From NCBI RefSeq assembly GCF_002096845.1, contig NZ_NCVK01000005.1, positions 1 to 51,533 of the forward strand: a DNA stretch of 51,533 nucleotides. The letters are read 5' to 3'. The notes below the pieces were generated by a model, which worked only from the letters and a program-made list of their open reading frames with translations, was not told the origin of the DNA and did no database searches. This stretch comes from Streptococcus mitis. Lineage in GTDB: Bacteria; Bacillota; Bacilli; Lactobacillales; Streptococcaceae. How positions within the stretch are numbered: the first letter of the stretch is position 1; the number at the start of each line of letters is the position of its first letter. The position numbers and the translations under genes are program-made. Of the stretch, positions 45,424 to 51,533 are shown piece after piece.

Positions 45424-45477
45424 ATTTTTAATAGGATTTTATTATTTGTTAACTTTTTTCACGAAAAGGAGAAAATT

Positions 45478-46341
45478 ATGCGTTATGATTTCGGGAAAGT
45501 ATATAAAGAAATACGCGAATCAAAAGGCTTGACCCAAGAAGAGGTCTGTGGAAATGTCCTATCAAGAACTAGCCTATCAAAGATTGAAAGCGGCAAGGTA
45601 ACTCCCAAATATGAAAATATGGAATTTCTTCTCCGTCAAATCAATATGAGTTTTGAAGAGTTTGACTACATCTGCCATCTCTATCAACCGAGCCAACGAA
45701 CAGAAATCATGCAAACTTATCTCAATATGAGTTCTATCATTGGCAGCAGTAGTCTAGTTAATTTTTTTGAAACATGCCAAGACTATCTCAAAACCCACTA
45801 CGATCTACCTATAGAAGAAATAAGGGATATGCTGGAAATTGTCATTCATATCCGTCAACATGGTACAGAGCAACTGTCAAACCAAGTGAAACAGACTGTC
45901 ACAAAACTTTGGGAAAAAATTGAAAAACAAGATACATGGTATGAAAATGACCTAAAAATCCTCAATACCATCCTTTTCAGCTTTCCTATTGAACACCTCC
46001 ATCTCATTACTGGAAAAATCCTGCAACGCTTGGAAGTCTATAAAAACTACCAACATTTATATGACTTACGAATGGCAATCCTACTCAATCTGTCCACCAT
46101 TTACTTATACCATCAAGACAAAAACATGTGTCAACAAATCTGCTATACTTTACTAGAGGATGCCAAGAAAAAGAAGCACTACGATAGGCTTGCTATCTGC
46201 TATGTTCGTATCGGGATTTGTAGGGATGACGCTAGACTTATCCAAAAAGGTTTCTCACTTCTAGAGCTGACCGAGGAAACTTCTATGCTGTCTCATCTCA
46301 AAAAAGAAGTAGAGACCTATTATCAACCGAAGAAAAGATAA
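45478..46341 (+). CDS. MutR/Rgg-family transcriptional regulator
   Basis: 287 residues. An N-terminal XRE helix-turn-helix (KGLTQEEVCGNVLSRTSLSKIESG, residues ~16-40) is followed by a helical TPR-like C-terminal domain of about 220 residues, the RRNPP arrangement in which imported short peptides switch DNA binding. AAAGGAG precedes the ATG. It is divergent from the micropeptide/ABC gene group and is the probable regulator of it. The cognate peptide is not identified. Confidence 0.88.
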   Translation: MRYDFGKVYKEIRESKGLTQEEVCGNVLSRTSLSKIESGKVTPKYENMEFLLRQINMSFEEFDYICHLYQPSQRTEIMQTYLNMSSIIGSSSLVNFFETCQDYLKTHYDLPIEEIRDMLEIVIHIRQHGTEQLSNQVKQTVTKLWEKIEKQDTWYENDLKILNTILFSFPIEHLHLITGKILQRLEVYKNYQHLYDLRMAILLNLSTIYLYHQDKNMCQQICYTLLEDAKKKKHYDRLAICYVRIGICRDDARLIQKGFSLLELTEETSMLSHLKKEVETYYQPKKR

Positions 46342-46369
46342 AAAGTCGAGGGATTTCCTCGACCTTTTC
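46341..46369. terminator. bidirectional terminator between the regulator and LysM genes
   Basis: GTCGAGG/CCTCGAC stem (46345-46351/46357-46363) flanked by A and T runs serving the two convergent genes. Confidence 0.85.
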
Positions 46370-46391
46370 ATATTATTCTGTTCGTTATTTC

Positions 46392-46997
46392 TTAATACCA
46401 GCCATTGTTAAGCCAGAAGGTTTTAGCAGCTGACCATGAACCGTAACGTCCTGCAACATAGGCATCTGCTACACGTTCTTGGTTTTCAGCTGAGTAGTCA
46501 CCATTCAAGTATGAATCTGTCAATTGGTAGCGTCCGATGTAACGTCCGTTTGTAGCTGTGTAGCTACCGCCTGATTCTTTTTGTGCAATCCATTCTTTAG
46601 CTTCTGCTTCAGATCCGCTTACAGTTGAAGCAACTGTTTCTTCTGCTACTGGAGTTTCCTCCTCTACCTCTGTAGTTTCTGCCACTGTGGCTGAAACAGC
46701 TTCATCTTGGGCAGCTGGAGCTTCATAAGTCGTTGAAGCTGGGGCTACTGGCGCTGCTGAACCGTCGATAACCAACTCTTGACCAACATAAATCATATGG
46801 ATGTTGTCAATGTGGTTGTTTTCTGCCAATTTCTCAACAGTTGTGTTGTGAGTTTCAGCGATTTCTGAAAGTGTATCACCTTCTTTAACAGTGTAAGTTG
46901 ATGATTCTTGAGCAGATACAAATGATGGAGCAAATACTGCAAACAAGGCAGCTACTCCTGCAAGAGTTGTTTTAATCTTTTTAGTTGTTGATTTCAT
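46392..46997 (-). CDS. secreted LysM protein with Apf-like transglycosylase domain
   Basis: 201 residues. A signal peptide (residues 1-29, cleavage after VSAQ) is followed by a LysM domain (~34-77: YTVKEGDTLSEIAETHNTTVEKL), an Ala/Glu/Thr-rich linker (~80-130) and a C-terminal domain (EWIAQKESGGSYTATNGRYIGRYQL... to NNGWY). The last resembles the aggregation-promoting-factor/transglycosylase group. It binds peptidoglycan and probably trims it. Such genes are often under WalR control; I see TGTAATATTTATACAT upstream but only half matches a WalR site. Confidence 0.85.
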   Translation of the reverse strand: MKSTTKKIKTTLAGVAALFAVFAPSFVSAQESSTYTVKEGDTLSEIAETHNTTVEKLAENNHIDNIHMIYVGQELVIDGSAAPVAPASTTYEAPAAQDEAVSATVAETTEVEEETPVAEETVASTVSGSEAEAKEWIAQKESGGSYTATNGRYIGRYQLTDSYLNGDYSAENQERVADAYVAGRYGSWSAAKTFWLNNGWY

Positions 46998-47238
46998 ATT
47001 TGAAAATTCTCCTTCTTTCTATAGTTCTATCATACCCTTTAAATATTACCGTTTCTTGACACTTTTATGTATAAATATTACAAAATTATTTTTTATTTCC
47101 CTAAATAATGTGTTTTTTGTCATAAAAGATACTATTTTTATGCTGTTTAAGGTATTAGAAAGGTTTTCATCCACAATTAAAGTCAAGACCTTTATTCTTT
47201 GATATAATAGAGATAAGAATTTTTATAAGGGGAAACTG

Positions 47239-47910
47239 ATGAAATCACTTCGTTTTCAATCTGTCTTTGATATCATCGGACCAGTTATGATTGGCCCATC
47301 TAGTAGCCATACCGCTGGCGCTGTTCGTATTGGGAAGATTGTCTCTTCCATTTTTGATGATACTCCGACAGAAGTCGAATTCCAACTTTTTAACTCATTT
47401 GCCAAGACCTATCGTGGTCACGGAACAGACCTAGCCCTTGTTGCAGGTATTTTGGGCATGGATACAGATGATCCTGAAATCCCAAACAGCCTGGAGATTG
47501 CCCACAAACGTGGTATCAAGATTGTCTGGACCATTCAGAAAGACAGTAATGCTCCTCATCCAAACACCACTAAAATTACCGTCAAAAATGCACACAAGAC
47601 CATCAGCGTGACTGGTATTTCTATCGGTGGAGGGAATATTCAGGTCACCGAACTCAATGGTTTTGCCGTCTCTCTCAATATGAATACACCGACTATCATC
47701 ATTGTTCATCAAGATATTCCAGGTATGATTGCCCTCGTAACAGAGGCTCTTTCACGCTATGGTATCAATATCGCCCAGATGAATGTTACTCGTGAAAAAG
47801 CTGGTAAAAAAGCTATTATGATTATCGAAGTTGACAGTCGCAACTGTGATGAGGCTATCGAAGAAATTCGAAAAATCCCTCATCTCCACAATGTCAATTT
47901 CTTTAAATAG
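47239..47910 (+). CDS. sdaAB: L-serine dehydratase, beta subunit
   Basis: 223 residues. The N-terminal SDH beta fold (GPSSSHTAGAVRIGKI) is followed by a C-terminal ACT domain (residues ~150-223: TIIIVHQDIPGMIALVTEAL). With SdaAA it deaminates L-serine to pyruvate. A TGA-TATAAT extended -10 lies near 47200-47208. It ends eight bases before sdaAA. Confidence 0.94.
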   Translation: MKSLRFQSVFDIIGPVMIGPSSSHTAGAVRIGKIVSSIFDDTPTEVEFQLFNSFAKTYRGHGTDLALVAGILGMDTDDPEIPNSLEIAHKRGIKIVWTIQKDSNAPHPNTTKITVKNAHKTISVTGISIGGGNIQVTELNGFAVSLNMNTPTIIIVHQDIPGMIALVTEALSRYGINIAQMNVTREKAGKKAIMIIEVDSRNCDEAIEEIRKIPHLHNVNFFK

Positions 47911-47918
47911 GAGGAAGC

Positions 47919-48791
47919 ATGTTTTATTCTATCAAAGAATTGGTCGAGCAAGCAGATCTGGACTTTCAAGGAAATGTCTCAGAACTTATGATTACAACAG
48001 AGTTTGAATTGACAGGTCGCGAACGTGAAGAAGTCCTCCTTCTCATGGAACGCAATCTAGAAGTCATGAAAGCCTCTGTCCAACTTGGCCTCAATGAAAA
48101 TAAATCTCGTAGTGGCCTGACAGGTGGAGATGCTGCCAAATTGGATCACTACATCAAAAACGGAAAAACTCTATCAGATTACACGATTCTATCAGCTGCC
48201 CGAAATGCCATCGCAGTCAATGAACACAATGCCAAAATGGGCTTGGTCTGTGCCACTCCGACCGCTGGAAGTGCTGGCTGTCTGCCTTCCGTTCTCACTG
48301 CTGCTATTGAAAAATTAGACCTCAGTCACGAGCAACAGCTGGATTTCCTCTTTGCTGCCGGTGCCTTTGGACTAGTCATCGCAAACAACGCCTCTATCTC
48401 GGGTGCTGAGGGTGGGTGCCAAGCTGAGGTTGGTTCGGCCTCTGCTATGAGTGCTGCCGCCTTGACTCTGGCTGCTGGTGGGACACCTTATCAGGCCAGT
48501 CAGGCCATTGCCTTTGTCATTAAAAATATGCTAGGCCTCATCTGTGACCCTGTTGCCGGCTTGGTTGAAGTGCCCTGTGTCAAACGTAATGCCATGGGAG
48601 CCAGCTTTGCCTTCATCGCAGCAGATATGGCCTTGGCAGGTATCGAATCTAAAATCCCTGTGGATGAAGTTATCGATGCCATGTACCAAGTAGGAGCAAG
48701 CATGCCAACTGCCTTTCGTGAAACAGCTGAAGGTGGACTCGCTGCCACCCCTACTGGTCGTCGCCTCCAAAAAGAAATTTTCGGAGAATAA
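47919..48791 (+). CDS. sdaAA: L-serine dehydratase, iron-sulfur alpha subunit
   Basis: 290 residues. Conserved cysteines in CATPTAGSAGCLPS, EGGCQAEVGSA, LICDPVAG and VPCVKRN provide the [4Fe-4S] ligands that bind the serine carboxylate/hydroxyl. Oxygen-labile pyridoxal-independent enzyme; partner of SdaAB. AGGAGG precedes the start. Confidence 0.95.
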   Translation: MFYSIKELVEQADLDFQGNVSELMITTEFELTGREREEVLLLMERNLEVMKASVQLGLNENKSRSGLTGGDAAKLDHYIKNGKTLSDYTILSAARNAIAVNEHNAKMGLVCATPTAGSAGCLPSVLTAAIEKLDLSHEQQLDFLFAAGAFGLVIANNASISGAEGGCQAEVGSASAMSAAALTLAAGGTPYQASQAIAFVIKNMLGLICDPVAGLVEVPCVKRNAMGASFAFIAADMALAGIESKIPVDEVIDAMYQVGASMPTAFRETAEGGLAATPTGRRLQKEIFGE

Positions 48792-48812
48792 GCTTATCAA
48801 ATAGGAGAAATC

Positions 48813-49445
48813 ATGACCTCTATCTCAGCTATCTTTTTTGATCTGGATGGAACCCTCGTTGACAGTTCTATCGGGATTCACAATGCCTTTACCCATACCT
48901 TTAAAGAGCTTGGGGTACCTAGCCCTGATGTCAAAACGATTCGTGGTTTTATGGGACCGCCCCTTGAAAGTAGTTTTGCGACCTGCCTGCCCAAAGAACA
49001 AACCTCTGAAGCTGTGCAGATATACCGTTCTTACTATAAGGAAAAAGGCATCTATGAAGCTCAGCTCTTCCCTCAGATTGTAGAATTACTTGAGGAACTA
49101 TCCAAGAATTACCCTCTCTATATCACCACTACAAAGAATACACCAACTGCTCAGGATATGACTAAAAATTTGGGAATCCATCATTTCTTTGATGGCATTT
49201 ATGGTTCCAGCCCTGAAGCACCCCATAAGGCAGATGTCATTCGCCAAGCCTTGCAGGCACATCAACTAGCCCCTCAACAAGCCATCATCATCGGAGATAC
49301 TAAGTTTGATATGCTGGGTGCTCAAGAAACTGGCATTCAGAAATTAGCCGTCACTTGGGGATTTGGAGAGCAATCAGACTTGCTAAACTATCAGCCTGAT
49401 TATATCGCTCACAAACCCATAGAAGTTTTGGCGTATTTTCAATAA
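48813..49445 (+). CDS. HAD-superfamily phosphatase (phosphoglycolate phosphatase-like)
   Basis: 210 residues. Motif I is FFDLDGTLVD with the nucleophile Asp, motif II Thr in YITTTKNT, a Lys near 140 (PHKADVI) and motif IV GDTKFDM. An alpha-helical cap inserts after motif I. Probably cytosolic, acting on small phosphate esters or pyrophosphate. It follows sdaAA by 21 bases and ends in the repeated terminator element. Confidence 0.85.
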   Translation: MTSISAIFFDLDGTLVDSSIGIHNAFTHTFKELGVPSPDVKTIRGFMGPPLESSFATCLPKEQTSEAVQIYRSYYKEKGIYEAQLFPQIVELLEELSKNYPLYITTTKNTPTAQDMTKNLGIHHFFDGIYGSSPEAPHKADVIRQALQAHQLAPQQAIIIGDTKFDMLGAQETGIQKLAVTWGFGEQSDLLNYQPDYIAHKPIEVLAYFQ

Positions 49446-49462
49446 CATAGACTGGGCGACAA

Positions 49463-49550
49463 CTCTATTTCAGAAGAAAATGAAGTAAATCTATACATAA
49501 CAAAACGCATATTACCAAGGTTTTCAAGACCAGATAATATGCGTTTTTCT
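49463..49550. repeat. dispersed terminator-bearing element, copy 2
   Basis: The 3' half (49502-49548) is a 13-bp stem with an inner AAGGTTTTCAAGACC core and a T run on each strand, ending both the HAD gene and the convergent dehydratase gene. It resembles 16684-16776 in spacing and in the inner palindrome. Confidence 0.6.
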
Positions 49551-49553
49551 TTT

Positions 49554-51404
49554 TTATTCAACGTGGGTTGTTTGATTGGCAAAGGCGATAATAGCTTGCT
49601 TCAACTCATCTCCACTGAGAGTTCGGAACTCTTCAATTTTTTGATCGATGGCTTCTAGAGGCATGACATTAACCTTACCAACGAAAATCTTATCCATAAC
49701 CTGGTTATCAACAAGTTCGGTTGATACCAAGAGTTCTTCGTAGAGTTTTTCACCTGGGCGGATTCCAACTTCAACGATTGGAATTTCGCTCTCAGTGTGT
49801 CCACTTAGAAGGACCATTTTCTTAGCCAAGTCATAAATTTTGACTGGTTTGCCCATATCAAGGATAAAGACTTCTCCATCTTTAGCATAAGCACCAGCAT
49901 GGATGACCAGACGACTAGCTTCTGGAATGGTCATAAAGTAACGGGTCATGCGGAAGTCTGTCACCGTTACAGGCCCACCTTCAGCAATCTGACGTTCAAA
50001 GACTGGAATCACACTACCACGGCTGCCAAGAACATTCCCAAAACGAACTGCACAGTAGGTTGATTGGCTACGTTGGTTAAAGCCAGTGACAATCAACTCA
50101 GCCACGCGCTTGGTTGCTCCCATAACATTGGGTGGATTGACCGCCTTATCCGTTGAAATCATAACCATCTTAGGTACTTTGGCTTCATCAACAGCCCTAG
50201 CCACATTGTAGGTTCCACGGATATTGTTTTTGAAGGCTTCTTTTGGATTGCGCTCCATCATAGGAACGTGCTTGTGAGCAGCCGCATGATAAACAATAGC
50301 AGGCTTGTACTGCTCAAAGACTTGCAAGAGACGATCATAGTCTTGAATGTCCGCAATCACAGGTACATAATCAATTCCTTGGAACTTGCGAATCAATTCA
50401 TGATAAACAAGGTAGATTGAGTTTTCCCCATGACCAAGCAAGACGATGCGTTCAGGATTGAAGCGACTAACTTGGCGACAGATTTCAGAACCGATTGAAC
50501 CACCAGCCCCTGTGACTAATATGGTCTTACCTGTCAGTTCTGCGCCCAGACGCGATTCGTCAAGACGAATTTCCTGACGGCCCAAAAGGTCTGTGATATC
50601 AATCTTCTGGAAGCCTCCACCTGCTTGGTGAAGTCCTTGAACAACAGTTTCAACCTTAGGCATCTTGTAACATTTGACACCCAGCTTATTACACATCTGC
50701 AAGATACGCTCATATTCTGACGGATCAAGCGACGGAATTGCAACGATAACTCGCTCGATTTGATGACGTTTGGCTAATTCAGGCAGACTATCATAAGAGC
50801 CCAAAACAGGAATACCACCAAGTTTTTGGCCCTTTTTCTTAGCATCCTTATCCAAAATACCGACAAGTTCCAAATCACTGGTTGGATGTTGGTAGCTATC
50901 CATAAAGAGGGCCCCACCATCACCAGCACCAATCAAGAAGGTTCGACGGTGTTCTCCATCGCCACTTCCTTTTTTGCGTCTAGAGTAGATTAACTGCCAA
51001 GTAATCCGTGGCAATAAAATCAGGAAGGTACTCAACAAGATAAAGAGAATGATGAAACGGATGGAAAAGAGTGGCAAGAAGGCATAGCAGATACTATATG
51101 ACAAGACGCTGCTCGCAGACACACCAAAAAAGATTTTCATGAAATCCGTAATCTTGCTGTAACGACTAATACTAGCGTTCAACCCCCAAAATCCAATCAT
51201 CAATTGATAAAACAAGAAGGCCAAACTCGTATAGATAATGTAGTCAACAGGTGCTGGATTAATCAATCCGTAGAATAAGATATAAGATACAATGATGGAA
51301 ACCACCATACTGAAAATATCAAATATGCCCCAGAAGACTTGTTTTTGTTGTTTATTTAAAATTTCCACCAGATCAATGACATAATCCGTGAGTTTTTTAT
51401 TCAT
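49554..51404 (-). CDS. membrane-bound nucleotide-sugar 4,6-dehydratase (CapD/PglF/FlaA1 family)
   Basis: 616 residues. Four N-terminal TM helices (about residues 18-130) are followed by a CoA-binding-like Rossmann fold (FLIGAGDGGALFM) and a second, catalytic SDR domain (TGAGGSIGSEICRQ, YHAAAHKHVPMME, STDKAVNPPNVMGATKR). The usual catalytic Tyr of SDRs is Met here (NVMGATKR), as in PglF-type 4,6-dehydratases. Probably converts UDP-GlcNAc or a related sugar for surface polysaccharides. It is convergent to the HAD gene; a BOX element lies just upstream. Confidence 0.9.
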   Translation of the reverse strand: MNKKLTDYVIDLVEILNKQQKQVFWGIFDIFSMVVSIIVSYILFYGLINPAPVDYIIYTSLAFLFYQLMIGFWGLNASISRYSKITDFMKIFFGVSASSVLSYSICYAFLPLFSIRFIILFILLSTFLILLPRITWQLIYSRRKKGSGDGEHRRTFLIGAGDGGALFMDSYQHPTSDLELVGILDKDAKKKGQKLGGIPVLGSYDSLPELAKRHQIERVIVAIPSLDPSEYERILQMCNKLGVKCYKMPKVETVVQGLHQAGGGFQKIDITDLLGRQEIRLDESRLGAELTGKTILVTGAGGSIGSEICRQVSRFNPERIVLLGHGENSIYLVYHELIRKFQGIDYVPVIADIQDYDRLLQVFEQYKPAIVYHAAAHKHVPMMERNPKEAFKNNIRGTYNVARAVDEAKVPKMVMISTDKAVNPPNVMGATKRVAELIVTGFNQRSQSTYCAVRFGNVLGSRGSVIPVFERQIAEGGPVTVTDFRMTRYFMTIPEASRLVIHAGAYAKDGEVFILDMGKPVKIYDLAKKMVLLSGHTESEIPIVEVGIRPGEKLYEELLVSTELVDNQVMDKIFVGKVNVMPLEAIDQKIEEFRTLSGDELKQAIIAFANQTTHVE

Positions 51405-51437
51405 AGAAATTTACTCCTCCTTAAAAGAGTTGGATGA

Positions 51438-51533
51438 TTATACTCAATGAAAATCAAAGAGCAAACTAGGAAACTAGCCGCAGGTTGCTCAAAACACTGT
51501 TTTGAGGTTGTAGATGGAACTGACGTAGTCAGT
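51438..51533 (-). repeat. BOX element, cut by the window edge
   Basis: Begins with TACTCAATGAAAATCAAAGA and GCTCAAAACACTGTTTTGAG and continues to the GACGTAGTCAGT palindrome at the right edge; same orientation as the copy at 27557-27712. Confidence 0.9.

Noticed and set aside
47041..47110. WalR (VicR) binding site upstream of the LysM gene
   Set aside because: TGTAATATTTATACAT has one good half-site, but the second half does not fit the direct-repeat consensus; kept only as a remark.

Overview
The window reads as a chromosomal segment of a mitis-group Streptococcus (S. mitis / S. oralis / S. pneumoniae cluster). Three things point there: BOX-type repeats (around 16842-16960, 27557-27712 and the right edge), a gene order matching what I remember of the pneumococcal chromosome (corA - tag - ruvA - mutL - YesMN-type two-component system - metQ/metN/metI - azlCD - tsaD/rimI/tsaB - rpoY/rnjA - mnmG - mnmA - LysM protein - sdaAB/sdaAA), and very regular -10/-35 promoters with purine-rich ribosome sites. 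The riboflavin genes I recall between ruvA and mutL in S. pneumoniae are absent, which mildly favours S. mitis or S. oralis. Species is inference.

Region 1 (1-7610) is a small phage-derived island without structural, packaging or lysis genes. It has a tyrosine integrase at the right end, a RhuM-family gene, a divergent switch (AT-rich XRE repressor without a visible autoprotease domain against a Cro-like gene), and a leftward early operon with a Rha-family protein, small hypotheticals, HTH proteins, a phage replisome organizer and a stub that looks like the first part of a DnaC-type helicase loader. This suits a phage satellite (PICI-like) or a reduced prophage. It carries three copies of a 16-bp operator, a 30-bp direct repeat at two sites, three tandem hairpin units and a probable small RNA.

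Region 2 (7619-22366) is core genome: CorA, a DUF1129 membrane protein, an S66/MccF-like peptidase, a SemiSWEET, the tag-ruvA-mutL repair cluster, a LytTR regulator paired with a DUF3021-like membrane protein, an Nramp-family protein lacking the usual metal-binding motifs, an orphan nrdI, a four-gene YesL/YesM/YesN cluster and an ECF-type S component.

Region 3 (22396-37732) contains the methionine uptake cluster (metQ, M20 peptidase, metN, metI) with a MET-box-like site, an orphan amino-acid-binding lipoprotein, the azlCD exporter, the t6A operon tsaB-rimI-tsaD, rpoY-rnjA, and a tRNA-modification/NUDIX group (mnmA, two NUDIX genes, mnmG).

Region 4 (37888-51533) contains an operon of a substrate-binding lipoprotein with argG and argH, a bacteriocin-type ABC locus with two unannotated micropeptide genes and a divergent MutR/Rgg regulator, a LysM cell-wall protein, L-serine dehydratase, a HAD phosphatase and a membrane-bound nucleotide-sugar dehydratase. 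A BOX element is cut by the right edge.

The most promising places for new biology are the satellite control region (2942-4301), the MutR-linked micropeptide/ABC locus (41537-46341) and the atypical Nramp protein (15402-16664).
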